DNA of 64,000 nucleotides, taken from the NCBI GenBank assembly GCA_029834535.1, contig JAQMWT010000391.1, forward strand, positions 124,001 through 188,000, given 5' to 3'. Source of the stretch: Chrysophaeum taylorii. Taxonomy: Eukaryota; Sar; Pelagophyceae; Pelagomonadales; Pelagomonadaceae. Of the stretch, positions 49,700 through 61,986 are shown piece by piece. Below the pieces are notes generated by a model that ran no database searches, was not told the DNA's origin, and worked only from the letters and a program-made list of their open reading frames with translations. The number at the start of each line of letters is the position of its first letter. The stretch's first letter is position 1. A program made the position numbers and the translations under genes.

Positions 49700-50657
49700 T
49701 TTACGTCGAACATCGTTTCCGCGCCATTCGCCGTAGCGAATAATCGTTGTGGCGTGATAATTCCTGAATCCGCAAGTTGATGATCACAGTTTCGTCGACA
49801 CCCAGAGTCGGCAGGTCGCTATATTCTGTCGGAATGAACAACTGGGCTTGCGAGTCGTCGAATTCTCTTTTCTCGTACGCGCGGCTGCCCCTATATAAGA
49901 ACACGGCCGCCTTGTACAGCAGGACAACGGCCTTGGTGAGTCTTGGAGCCATTATCCCGCTCGTACAGCTTATTAGCCAAAAACGCCAACTTGGTCATGA
50001 GATGAATACCAGAAGAGACGATGGTCACATTCATAGTCCACAAATAGTAATGCGGACCCCCCAAGCCATTCAATCTTACATCTCGCGGAGATTCATACCA
50101 TGGGAGAAGCACCAAGAGCCATGGATTGTAAGTTGCGCTTATCACTAAGACGGCGCCATAGACGGCACCTTGCGCATCCATTGCCTTGGTGTTGAGGAGT
50201 TTTTTGGAGGGGTAGCAGGTAATTCGCTACGAATGAGAGCGACACTCGGACATACACGATTCCGAGACCGGCCCAAAAGAAGGTCCAGCGACCGTCGACG
50301 CTACGGAAGCAGCGGAAGAGCGCATCGCACCCGGCATAAAATGGAGAAAGGGGTGCGTTGCGTCTCAAGAAATGATAACGAATCTCTCTAGTGATGAGCT
50401 TCCTTTTTCGGAACACGGCGACGATGACGTACCATCCCTCGAGGGTGAGAGCGAGGATGAGAATGAGGCAGTCCTCCCAGCTTTTTACTTTTAATCTGAA
50501 GCCAGCTGGAATATCGCTGGGGTAAATGTCGATATGCTGAATGTACATCGTCAGAGTGAGAGTTGGTTATGAGTTCCGTCGTGAGTTGGATGTCGGATTC
50601 GGCGCGCTCGTCGGCGCAGACGAAGTCGTCGGTAACTTCAAAGATGGCAAGGGACAA
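49700..50657 (-). other. Membrane-spanning part of the giant gene, frameshifted
   Basis: Hydrophobic segments in three frames: WEDCLILILALTLEGWYVIV, WAGLGIVYVRVSLSFVANYL, YGAVLVISATYNPWLLVLLP, YYLWTMNVTIVSSGIHLMTK and LTKAVVLLYKAAVFLYRG. At least two frame changes occur (near 50175 and 49955). Four or more TM helices are indicated, so this may be a multi-pass receptor-like protein. Confidence 0.5.
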
Positions 50658-51639
50658 TGACGGCGCGCTTCATTGTAGGTAATGAGTCTACGAATGACGC
50701 AGTTGCCTCTGCCACGGCTGGCGTCGCGTCCTTTGTCGTAGTCGGCCAGGCTGACATTGTGGGGACGTACGTCACAGTTGGCAAGGGCCTCTTCGGCTCA
50801 AAGTCAGCTGTACAGCGACCGTTGACCTGGGCGACAGTGTAGGATGACACGACAAGCTTGGCAATTAAGTGAGAGATGGTGCCTGAAGGAAGGAATGCGG
50901 TTGGAATGTACGAGTTTGTCGTCGCCGCTGAAATTGTTGGTTCAGTTGTCGGCTTCCTCAAGAAACGGAGGCTAATACCAATCTTTCCAGTGTAAACTCG
51001 TGTCTCTTTCCAGTATCTACTTGGATGTTGCCACTTGTCAAAGAAACGAGGCGTCGCCCGAAATAACTTCGTCGACTGGCAGACCTCGCAGTCCCGATTT
51101 CGACATTTCGCGGATGTGTGTCACGAAGCGATAGTCCTCGCGCGAACCTTGCGTCTAGACTTTAAAGATGAAATTAGTTGAGTGTGTGGCTTCAATAGTC
51201 GCATCTTCACGGGCACCGTCCAATGTGCGACGATGGCTTCAGAAAATTCCCCACAAGGTTGGTCTGGGTCTCCAGCAGCGCATAAGAATGTTGTGATTTC
51301 GACGACAAAGGTGCGATCTGAAGGAATGCGAAAGCGTGAGGTCTTTGCCCATGACAAGTCGAGTGCCCATGTCGAACACAACCTCGGTGCTATGGTCGTG
51401 AAACGCGCTTATCCGCTTCAGCTCGAGAGAGACAAACGTGGGTGAAAGTGGAGACGGTTGGCTTGTCTTCAGAATCGATAGTGTTTCTGTAGTACACGAA
51501 GGTCACACAAGGACGCGCGTCCGCCAAAATCAAAGCTCTGACCACGCGGCTGCACGCGCAAGAAAACATCATTTACATCTGCGTCCAAGTGTCTGTTTAC
51601 AGTCGGTCACAACGACTCACCTGACCGTCGTTGCAGTTT

Positions 51640-53900
51640 TCGCACAGAACCTCGAGCATTGTCGAGTATTTCGTTTGTTGACCAATGAAAGCGAGCGAAA
51701 AAGCGCGCTGAGATTTGTCGATCGGAAAGTACGAACTGACACGTTCCACGGCGTCGAGGTACTACAGACATTCATCGCACGTCACGACGTCAAGGATCGA
51801 ACTCCCAGGATTGTCGCACAGAAAGCCAGCTTCCGTGGAACTAAAGAGAACAGAGCTCCTTTCACCTCCCGCGCAAGACTCGGAATGCGTGGTGACGAGC
51901 AACATCGAATTAACCGAGAGAACAAACTCGTAGAACGCGTCACTGTCGATGCAAAAACGCCCGCGTTGCACCACATTATTAATTTGCTGATCAATGTTAT
52001 ACACCGTGATAACGATTTTCTCTAGTGGCGAGGCGTCTCCCATGACGCTGTTGGAGGACGAATAATCAAGGAAAGCTCGCGGGTTGTCTCGGACGTTAAT
52101 CTGCGCGAAGTCCATTTGTCGTTATAAGACGAGTTGGCTACTTGATACGACTCGGCACCCTCGGTTACCGACACTGTCAACTTAACGGGTTTGACGCTGT
52201 CGGCCGATTCTGGCACGATACCATTGATTTTATCACCCCTTCTGCATGATCTCTCGGATCTTGTCCTCCCAGGTTGTTCAACGTGATAGTACTACACCCT
52301 TCGATAATCAGGCCGTTCTGAACCTCTTCATAGCAATAGTCCTAGACGCGCGGCTCGCACAGCAACAAGCGCCCACAAAAAAGGCAGTTCCGGCCTCGCG
52401 ACTGTAAACAAAACAACATGAAAAAAGATTAACGCAAGATACTTACGATAATTATTCGAGAGTGGTCAACTCACCTGACCATCGTTGCGATTTTCACACT
52501 GTACCTCAAGCACGAGCGAGGACTTCGATTGGAGACCAGTGAATGCGAGTGTGACCGCACGCTGAGATTCGTCGATTGGAAAGAATTGATTCAGGAGCTC
52601 AAAGTTATCAAGGCACTGCTAAAATTGATCACGCGCGACGAGGTCTGAGGTCGCATTGTCAGGATTGTCACACAAAACGCCAGCTTCGGTATAATTAAAA
52701 CGACAGTGCTCCCTTTGCCTCCGGCGCATGACACGCGGTGCTCTTCTATGAGCAACGTGGAGCTGTCCGAGATAATGTTGCGGAAAACTGGTCGCGATCA
52801 ATGCAAAACTGCTCGCGCTGGACAGAAGGGCCAGTTTGATGATCAAGATCGTACGCCGTAACAGCGAGTTTTTCAAGGGTAACACCTGCGCCGGTCACGC
52901 TGTCATTGAACGAAGAATCCAAATACGCCCGCGTATTATCCTGGACGTTGACTTGCATGAACTTTAGCCATTTACCATTGTAAGATGTGTTCGCCACTTC
53001 GTATGTTTCCGCACCTTCGGTGATTGAAACAACCAGATCGACTAAATTCGCTGTCGGGCAATTCTGGCACGAAGGCATCGACCTGAATAGCCTCTTTCTT
53101 ATCATCTCTCGGAACATTTCCTCCCAGATTGTTCTGCACCTCGGCATCGCAAACGTCCCAATTACGCGGCTCGCACAGCGAAGAGCGTCCAACAAACCGA
53201 ACATTCCGACCGCGAGGCTGCAGACGGAATGGAAGTCCTCGCAAGTTGTAGTACGGTTTCAAAGTCGAGTATCAGCGTCCCAGGATCGTCGCATAAGAAG
53301 CCAGCCTCCGTCGAATTGAATCTTATGGAAGAACCACGTACGCTGCACATGTCTCAGAATGTTCTTCAACCAGGACACTTGATATGTTCCACAGTACATA
53401 CTCGTAAAACTCATTGGTGTCGATGCAGACCTGCTAGCGTTGCACAGAAGGTTCGGTCTGCTGATCAATGTGATAGATCGTGATGACGATCTCTTTGAGA
53501 TCGATGGCAGCGCCTGTGACACGGCCTTAGAAAGAGAAATCGAAAAAGCCCGCGCGTTATCCTTCACATTGATCTGCATGTACTATGCCCTTTTGTCACT
53601 GTACGAAGAGTTCGAAGCCCTGTACAGCTCATCAGCTCCCTCAGACACCGAAATAATAAGATCGACCAGTTTTGCGCTGTCAGGCGAACTGGGCACGATA
53701 CCGTAAAACCGAATAACTGGGTCAACTTCAGATTCCTGATTCCGGACCTTGCACTCCGAGGTTTTTCAATGTGATGACCTGGCCTTCAATTTCCAAATTG
53801 TTCTGGACACTCGTGTCGCATGGATCCCATGTATATTTGGGGATATGACAGATTGCCTGCGATACTGTCAGACAGAAAAGACGGCGGCAGGGTATGTGGC
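51640..53900 (-). repeat. Three degenerate copies of an extracellular domain, about 780 bp each
   Basis: Each copy has, in order: CEPR...EVQN, NNLGG, then V(S/T)ITEGAE(T/S)Y(E/Q)VAN(T/S)SYN, NVQDNTRAYLDSS, TAYD(L/I)DHQ, FCIDRD and (E)AGFLCDNPG. Copies run about 53230-53900, 52480-53220 and 51640-52400. They carry different lesions (stop TAG in the LCEPRV region of the last one, frame changes after the EGVIKS/GDKING point). Copies 2 and 1 retain an intron at the same place, with donors of the form CAG|GTGAGT. Confidence 0.6.
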
Positions 53901-54399
53901 ACTGGCGAGGTAGATTGCTAGCTCTGATACTGCGCTGGGCCTGGTAGCGGAGGCGGACTCGTTTGTTCGCGTGATATCGTATACCTCACCGTTGGTGATT
54001 GACCCGGGTAGCGCTGACGAATGTTGAGTTTGTCGTAGGCTTGTCCGAACGAGTCATCATTGTTGGCTGAGCAATCGACACCGACACAACAGGATGTGGT
54101 GATGGCACACCGGCCAGAAATATCGGCATTCGAGATTCATAGGTAACCGATAGAGTTGGGACAAGCGAAAAATCAATTGCTCCGATAGATGGCAGGCGAG
54201 TGGTCGGCTCTGGTCGATAACGTGGGTTAAACACCTCCGGACCTGCTGGGGTGGGTTCAGGAGACATATCGATTCCATCGACATCGGGTGCACCTCTGTC
54301 GCTGCGGACAGGACCAGGAGTTGGGAATGTGCGTGACAAGGTGGGCACAAACGTCACCGCGGGTGCGTCATTTGGCGTGCTGCTTGGCGCGCTGCTCGG

Positions 54400-57300
54400 T
54401 CCAAATGTAGCCGTGAAATCCGCACTTGGCGAGCCGCTCGGCACCCGAGCAATGCTGAAAGTAGGCGCGAGTGTCGTCTGTGGCAAAATGAGCCGCTGCG
54501 TAGTCGTAGCCATAGAAATCGAGGTGGTAGTCTGGATCGACGACGACATTGACGACGGAGCCAGACTCAGTTTGAAGCCGGAGGTCGGTCATTGCGTCGG
54601 AAACAACGAAGGCTCAAGTGCAGGCGACTGAGGTGTGAATGCCACGCTGAGAGCAAACATCGCCGTGGGAGCGCCACTTGGCGAGCTCTGTGCAAATGTA
54701 GCCGTGTGCTGATCACTCGGTGAGCTGCTTGGCTCCAGAGCCGGGTCGTTCGAGGGCGCCATTTTCCCGTGGAAGAAACACTGGGGCTTCGATCTGGCGA
54801 AGCAAAGGGATCCCGTGGAAAATTTCCTGTTGGCATGGTCGATGTCACAGTCGGGATCGACGACAAGAATGACAATCAGCCGAACTAAACGACGGAGCCT
54901 GACTCACTGTCTGGCAGGCGGTATGTCGTTGAGTCGGCAAAGACGACGAATCAGGTGCGGACAGCTCATGCGTGGATGCCCTGCTGGGCGCAAGCATCGC
55001 CGTGGGAGCGTCACTTGGCGCGCGCGAGCTGCCTAGTGCAAATGGAACCGTGGGCTGATCACTTAGAAAAATGATTGGTGAACTGCTTGGTATCAGATCA
55101 TAGCTGTTTGAGGGCTAACGTGTCATCACGGGTGACAAATTATGGCGCTGCATAGATTCAGCCCAGGGAATTACGGTGTTACTCAGGATCGAGGATTGCA
55201 CCAACGACAGCACCTAATTCACAGCCCGATTGTGGGTTGGTCGTCGCGTCGGTATCGACCTAATGGGGACGGCACAGGCGTGGGTGCCAAGCCTGGCGTA
55301 AACGTCGTCGTGGCGGTACCACTCGGCACGCTGCTTGGCGAACTGCTCAGTGCCAATGTGGCCACGAGCTGGCTTAGTTAGCTGCTTGGCACCAGAGCCC
55401 GGCTGTTCCAGGGCGTGAGTGTTGTGTTGAGTGACACACTGGGCCGCTTCGTAGGCGCAGGCGAGGGAATTGATGTGTTAGTCTGGAGCAACGAAGGCAC
55501 CGACTAAGGATCCGGGCTCAAGGTTTGGCAGGCGGTCGCCGTGTCGCCATAACAAAGGCTCAATTGGTGACGACTCGCTTGCTGAGCTTCTCGGCAACAG
55601 AGCAGGTTTGTTAGATGGCGTGAGTGTCGTCGCGGACAACACCCTGGGCCGCTGCGCAGGCGCTATTTGAGGGATTCGAGGTGTTTGTGGGAAGCGACGA
55701 AGGCACCGGCGACGGAGCCGGACTCACGGTCTGGTTTACTGTCTGTCGTCGTATCGGCGAAGACGAACGCCCAAGTGCGGACGGCTCAGGCGTGGGTGCC
55801 AAGCTGGGCACAAATGTCGCTGTAACTGAGTCACGTGGCGCGCGTGAGCTGTTCCGTGAAAAAGTAACCGTGGACTGGCACTTGGCGATAAAATTGGCGA
55901 TTATGTAGGCACCAGAGCCAGGTCGCTGGAGGGAGCGAGTGTCGTTGTGGGCGACACACTGTGCCACTTCGTAGGCGCAGCTGAGGGAATCGAGGCTTAG
56001 TCAGGATCAATAACGGCTGCTCTGACATCGAACTAGAGTTCACAGTTGGGTTGCCGGTTGGTCGACGAGTCGGCAACGACGTAGGCCCAAGTGCGAACGA
56101 CGCAGACGCAGGTGTCAAGCCTGGAAAAACATCGCCGTAAGTGCGTCCCTTGTCGTGCGTGAGCTGCTTGGTAATAATAAAGGTCACTTGCCGGCGTGCC
56201 GCTCGGCACCGGGGCCCGGCCGTTAGTGGACGCACGCGTCGTCGTGAAAGAGACACTGGACCGCTGCGTGGGCGCGGCCGAGGAAATCAAGGTGGTAGAC
56301 GGGACAGACAAAGGCACAGGCGACGGAGCCGGGCTCATGTTCAGATTGGCGGTCGGTTTTCGTGTCGAGGACGATGAATGCGAGCTGCTCGGTGAAAATG
56401 TAACTCAGGGGCTGGTCATTTAGTGAGCTGCTCGGTACCAAGGCTGGGCTAATTAGAGGGTGCGAGAGTCGTCGTGTTTGACACACTAAGCCGATGCGTA
56501 GGTGCATCCGGTTGAACGCAGGTGGTACTCGGAATCGAAGACGGCACCGACTACAGATCCGGATGCACGACGACGAATGCCCAACTGCGGACGGCTCGGT
56601 ATCAAGCTGGGAACAAGCGCTGCAGTGGGATTGACACTTGGCGTGTGCAAACTGCTGGTGCAATCGTAACCGTGGGCTGATCACGTGGCGAGATGACTGG
56701 TGAGCTGCTCGGCACCAAAGCCAGGCTGTTTAGAGGGCGCTAGTGCTCTGGTGGGAGACAAATAATGTGCAGCCAAGGGAATCAAGGCGATACTCGAAAT
56801 CGACGATGGTACCGTCGACGGCGTCGGTTTCACAGTCGGCCTGGCGATCGGTAATCGCGTCGTCAACCGCTAGGGGCTAAGTGAGGACGGCTCATGCCTG
56901 TCTGCCAAATTCGGCACTAACGTCACCCTTGGTGCGTCAATGGATGTGCGTAAGCTTCTCGGTGAAAAAGTTATCTCGTGGGCTGGTTACTTGGAGAGTT
57001 GATCGACACCAGAACCGGGTCGTTCTAAGGCGCAAGTCTCGTCGTAAGCGACAAAGTGGGCTGTTGCGCTGGCGCAGCCGAGAGAATCGAGATAGTAGTA
57101 GGGATCGACAAAGGCACAGACGATGAACCCAGACTCATGGTCGGGCTGGTGGTCGGTTGTCGCGCCAACATGGACGAAGGCTTAAGTGCGGACGGCTCTT
57201 GCAAGCGTGCCAAACTGGGGACAAACGTCGCCAGAGGGGCATCATTAAGCATGCGTGTGGTACTTGGTGAATATATTACCTTAGACTGGTCTCTTGGTGA

Positions 57301-58000
57301 GCTTCTCGGCACGTGAGCCGTATCGTAAGAAGGCGTGAGTGTTGTCGTAGACGGCACACTTGGCCGTTTAGGAGGCGCACCCAAGGGAATCGAGGTGATA
57401 TTCGGGTTCGACTAAGGCACCGATGACGGAGCCGGTCTCACGTTCGGGCTGGCAGTCGGTCAGCGCTTTGGCGACGACGGAGGCCCCTAGTGCGTACGGC
57501 TCAGGCATGGTTGCCAAGCTTGGTATTAATGTCCCCGTGTGAGCACCACATGGTGTGAGCGAGCTGCTTGGCGCAAACGTACCTGCGGGTTGGTCACTTG
57601 GCAAGATGATTGGCAATCTGCTCGGCAGCACATCTGCGTCGTTAGAGGGCTCGAGTGTCGTCGAGGCCGACATACGGGGCCGCTGCATAGGCGCAGCCGA
57701 GGGAAGCGACGTGGGAGTTGGGATAGACGATGACATAGACAACGTATCCACACCGTGGTCGGCCTATCCGTCGGTCGTCGCCTTGGCAATGATGAAAGCC
57801 CAGGTGCGCCTGCAGATCCAATGGGAGAAAGAAAACACGGAGGATGGTGGCACGGAGGTGACCAGCGGGTGATGTCGGCTCAGGCCTGGGCCTTAAGCTT
57901 GGAGCAAGTGCCGTCGTAGGAGTCACTTGGAGTGCTGCTCGTCAAGCTGCTCGTCGCATTGCCTAGCACTTGAGGCGAGATGTTAGATAGCGCAGGTGTT
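54400..58000 (-). repeat. Tandem repeats of about 300 bp, about 12 copies, PT-rich
   Basis: Landmark GAG(C/T)TGCTCGGCACC (plus strand; the minus strand codes GAE/VPSSSP-like sequence) recurs at about 54428, 54730, 55083, 55380, 55596, 55905, 56206, 56428, 56706, 57002, 57302, 57616 and 57950, with typical spacing of about 300 bp (216-353). Minus frames read PTRAPSALGPSSLP-type linkers with AAPTQRPSVS. Frame changes are common, so the array is decaying. Confidence 0.75.
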
Positions 58001-58259
58001 GTTTTGGCCAGTTTGCCGATACGTTGCGTAGGCGTAGCTATGAGAACAGGTGCGGTAGTAAGGATCGAAGAAGGCACGGATGACGGAGCCGAACTAACAG
58101 TTGGAGTTGATGTCGATCGCCTCATCGAGCACGCGCGGACGACTCAGGATTAGGCGATATGGTGGGCTCACACGTAAAAGCGGGGTGGCCATTTGGCGCA
58201 TTACTTTGCGAGCTGCTCGGTGAAGGAAGACTAAACGGTATTTTAGTGGGCGTGCTTGC

Positions 58260-60100
58260 AGGATCCAACTGTTCAAGGAAGTGTCGGCCCCGCGCTTGAA
58301 GCCATTAAAGCTACCAAAGTCGGCGTATCAGATAGGTCAACAAGCACAGGGTCGATTGAGGGACTTGTCATCGGGAGCGCAGTGGGCGAGTTCGCTGGTA
58401 TACTAGAGAGAATGACAGTTGGTACCAGAGACGGCCCTGAGGTCCATGAGACAGAAAGCGCAGCGGCGGCCCAGCGGAAGAACCAGTAGTTGTGTCGGAC
58501 GACGGATTCAATACTCGTAACGAAGCGGGCGAGCTCACATGCGAACCTAATGGCGTGGCTGCCGCTGCGATCGACGGACCAGAAATCAGCGACGTCAAGC
58601 AGGGTCCCTCAGATGGTGCTGGTGTCGGGTCGAACGAGTGACCTGTTGTCGGGAGGGTAGCGAGAGAGCTGCGAACCCAGGGAACTGACAGTCGGCGCGA
58701 TTGAATGTCCCGAGATCGGCAAGACAGACGGTGCCATAGTGGGTCTATAAGATAAAGAGCGAGTCAGGTCGAACGAAGGGCTTGTCTTGGGAGTTGCAGT
58801 GGGCGTGGTCATTGGAGGCACCGTGCGTGTGCTTGTTGGCGAAGCAGAGGAGCTTATGCAAAGCACGGCACCGACAGTGACACCCTCGGATCGGCAGATG
58901 GAGTTCGCTTAGGGTCGGAAGATGGACTGGTCGTTGGCAGCGCTGTCAACCCCGCGGGCGAAGCAGCCAAACCAACTGTCGGAGTTGACATCGGCGCTAA
59001 AATCTGTGAGCTGTTCGGCACCCTGCATGGTCCTACATATGGAGGTCGCGTTGGCCAGACGATGGAATGGTCATTGGCAGCGCCGTAGGCATCATCGTTG
59101 GCGAAGTAAAGGGGTTGACAGTTGGAACTAATGTCAGCACTGAAGTCGGTGAGGCAGAACTGACAGTCGGAGCTATCTCGCGAATGAGGTCGGTGAGACA
59201 TTCAGCACCCAGCTTAGTCCCGCAGATGTAGGTCGCGTTTTGTCGGACGAAGGACCGTTCGTTGGCAGCACTGTGGGCGTACTCGCTGGCACAGTAGAAG
59301 GACTAGCAGTTAATGCTGACGCCGGTAGTGAGGTCGGTGAAACAGTTTGCACCCCGCTTGGTCCTACAGATGGAGCTCGTGTGTTGTTGGAAGATGGACT
59401 AGTCGTTGGTAGTCCTGTTTGCTTGCTCGATGGCCAAGAAAAAGAACCAGCGTTTGGTGATGACGTTGGCGTTGACATCGGTGGCGCAATCGGCACCCCG
59501 CTTTGTCCTGCAGCTGGGTCTCGTACTGGGTCGAACAAGTAGCTTGTCGTTGGCAGCGCTGTAGGTACACTCGCCAGCGAAGCAGAGGCACCGACAATTG
59601 GAGCTGATGGAGGCGCTGTGGTCCGTGAGACGATCGACACCCCAATAGGTCTTCCAGATGGAGCTCGCGTTGGGTCGGACAATGGACTCATCGTTGGCAG
59701 CGCCGTAAGCGTGCTCGTCGTCCATGCAAAAGGACCGACAGTAGAAGCTGATGTCTGTTCTAAGTTCGGTGAGGCGATCAGCGTCACGCTTGGTTCTACA
59801 GATGGAGCTCGCATACGGTCGGGCGATGGCATGGACGTTGGCAGCGCTCAAGGCCTTGCTGGCAAAGCAGAGGAATCGACTGTCGGAGCTGGTGTCGGCG
59901 ATGAGGTTGGTGAGACGGTCAGTATCTTGCTCGGTCCTGCAGATGGATCTCGAGTTGGGTCCGACGAGGGACTGATCGTTGGCAGCTCTCCCGGCGGTAT
60001 AAAAGGTGATTCGGAGGGTCTGACGGTCGGCACAAGCGTAGTTTCCGCAGTCGGCGACAAAAATGGTGCTCATCTCGGTCCCCCAGGTGGGCTCGTGTAG
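58260..60100 (-). repeat. 144-bp (48-codon) tandem PT repeats
   Basis: Minus strand, 59173-59832, holds four and a half units of 48 residues: (T)ALPTTSPSSDPTRAPSVGPS-type opening, GVxTVSPTSxPTxAP middle and SA(L/S)PASxP end, in frame throughout. Unit count extends to about 12 over the whole stretch. The same minus frame in 59848-60060 continues the pattern (SPTSSPTPAPTVDSSALP). Plus-strand landmarks are GGTCCTACAGATGGAGCTCG, about 144 bp apart. Confidence 0.75.
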
Positions 60101-60699
60101 GAAGTTTGAATATGAGACTCGTTTCTGGAATCGCCGAAGGCCTGATTGCGGGTGTACCCAAGCATGTAGTGGTCGGAGGTTGGAATAAATGAGGGCTCCG
60201 CGATTGGCCAACGAGTCGGAAGATTTATCGGGTTGAACGTAGGGCTCGTGGATGTTGCTGGCGATGGGTCGATTGCTGTGTCACTCGTCGATGCCCTGGT
60301 CGGCACGTGAGTCGGTCTGGTGGTTGAGCACTTCGACAGAGTCAAAGTGGGTTCACTTGATGGATTACGTGTCGGTTCAGATTATGGTTGAAGCACTTTC
60401 ATCGGTGAAGGGTAGAGCAAGGGACTAGACGTCGGAATGGCGGAAGGGCGGTACCGGGGCGCGAAGGCTGGCGCACTCGAGACGGTTGTGGTCGGTATCG
60501 AAATGGTCTTGGGCGTGCGCTTGACAAATGGGTTGCGGACTGGCGAGACGGAGGACGCAGCGGTCGAAACCGTCTTTGGGAATGCGGAAGACACGCCACG
60601 TGGCGTCTCGGTCGGTTGAACGCTAGTTGGGTCTGGGAGTGCACGCACATATGCATTTTTGTACCTTTGGCTGGCCATGGAAGTCGATCCTCGAGCTAT

Positions 60700-61058
60700 C
60701 GTTGTCGTCGTAAGTGTAAGCGACGATGGAGCCGTCGATGAAGCCGACTGTCGTCTTAAATTACGACCTTGGCAACGGGCGCGATGATGGAAAGTCCAAA
60801 CTGTCGACCAGCTCCGTCGGTCAGAATCATGTCTGCATTCCAGAGGGGAAGAGAACCAGGGTTTCCCCGTTGTAGGGGGGGGCTGAGTGTCGAGTCCACC
60901 AATTCAAACAGGTTCTTTGTCGCCCTCCCGCTGCTTCGGATGTGGACGTTTCCGGATTCTTCGATCGCGAGTGCGAACGCCTCTACGTCACCCCAATCAT
61001 CGAACCACTTAGGGAAGTCTGTCCGCTGCACGCCGCTGATGTCCAAAAGCCATTCCAT
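60700..61058 (-). other. N-terminal globular segment of the giant gene
   Basis: MEWLLDISGVQRTDFPKWF at 61058 opens a 100-codon piece with LFELVDSTLSPPLQRGN and FGLSIIAPVAKVVI, then a TAA. In the next frame the sequence continues VGFIDGSIVAYTYDDNDSS and RIDFHGQPKVQK, so one frameshift or a very short intron (about 20 nt GT-AG) lies between. Beta-rich, fold unknown. Confidence 0.45.
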
Positions 61059-61611
61059 CTACGAAGGCCGACCTTGGTTGCCTCCCGACGACAGGAGCGT
61101 CGTGGGGACTTGACCTTCTCGTTTTTTTGTGGCTTTTGTGCGTCGAAGACTAGTATCCTGCAACACTCCATACAGATACATCTTGCAAAGCCTCTTCAAG
61201 CTACTTGCCTTTATGAGCTTTATCCTTTCAGGGAACTTTTTTTGCGATAGGACACATTCAATGCTACCGTTTCGGGAGGGCGACAAAACACATCCTACGG
61301 TTTCAGCGCGCCTGTCGTCCACTTGCCTTGCATGGCTCACAGTTTCCTGCCGTGCCGGGTCCACGGTCGCGCACGCCGGCACGGACATGCGGTCGTTGTC
61401 ATCGGCGTGGCTTCGTGGTGGCGGCATCATCCTTCTTCACTATGTGCTGCACGACGAAGGGCAGCGTTGTGCCGCCCGGCGGAACGAAATGCAAGTCCGA
61501 GAGTCGCGGGGAAGCGCTGTCTTTCTAGATGGCGCGAAACGCGCACTGACGTTCTATGGGTTTTAAAAAGTCGACTGCTAAGAATGGGGGCACGGGCGTT
61601 CTCTGGGTTGT
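61059..61611. other. Intergenic region
   Basis: No supported gene; a 145-codon plus-strand frame (61129-61566) has no recognisable domain. A TTTTAAAAAGTCGACTGCTA motif sits at 61560-61579, matching the GTCGACT family. Confidence 0.4.
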
Positions 61612-61625
61612 TGTTGTTGTTGTTT

Positions 61626-61986
61626 ACCTGATCGCCGACTACGGTTGCGATGGAGGACGGTGCCTCATGAATCCTGAGCCTTGCGAGGGCATCCGCCCTC
61701 CCGGCGTAGGTTGGCACCTAGTCGCCTCCCGGGCGGGCCGGTTGGCAGCCGGAACGTTCGCAGTGGGACGGGGTATGGCCGGGGGGCGAAGACGGAAGGT
61801 TATCGACGAGTTGGTTGTCAGTCACATCGCGGTCTCCTCGTCGCATGGCGACAAGCTTGATGGTCACTCTCCGCCGACCGACCTTTCGGCGCTCCTCGTC
61901 TACAGGCCCGTGATTCCGGACTGGCTCCTGTCGGTCCGGCCTGGCTCCCATGCTCGGGAGAGGTCTGAAGTTAGTTAGTTAGTTAG
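61626..61986 (+). mobile_element. (TTAG)n-tailed short retroelement, copy C
   Basis: Body 61626-61969, tail TTAG x4 to 61986. Flanked by TGTTGTTGTTGTTT at 61612-61625 and 61987-62000 (low-complexity, so a weaker duplication). Almost identical to copy A over about 200 bp. An open frame (MNPEPCEGIRPPGVGWHLVA..., ending RERSEVS) runs through the body, parts of which are kept in copy A; it may be the tail of an ORF of the parent LINE or chance. Confidence 0.7.

Larger units (their letters stand above)
49239..61058 (-). pseudogene. Giant decayed gene for a Pro/Thr-rich surface protein
   Basis: One gene-sized unit read from 61058 to 49239: an N-terminal globular part, about 6.3 kb of PT-rich tandem repeats, three tandem extracellular domains, a further PT spacer, hydrophobic (TM) segments and a charged acidic tail. 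Pieces sit in all three minus frames with many single-base shifts and stops (for example TAA after SIIAPVAKVVI, TAG in the third domain copy), while adjoining genes are intact. Stramenopiles have many large proteins with such Pro/Thr/Ser linkers. Conserved GT-AG introns with GTGAGT donors remain in two domain copies (near 51620 and 52475). Either it is a pseudogene or it carries unusual exon structure; I favour the former. Confidence 0.6.

Noticed and set aside
59399-60211. 270-codon minus ORF in the PT array
   Set aside because: It is the out-of-phase reading of the 144-bp repeat; the 48-residue PT pattern is in another frame.
61129-61566. 145-codon plus-strand ORF
   Set aside because: No domain, mixed composition, and it runs into the GTCGACT motif; not supported.
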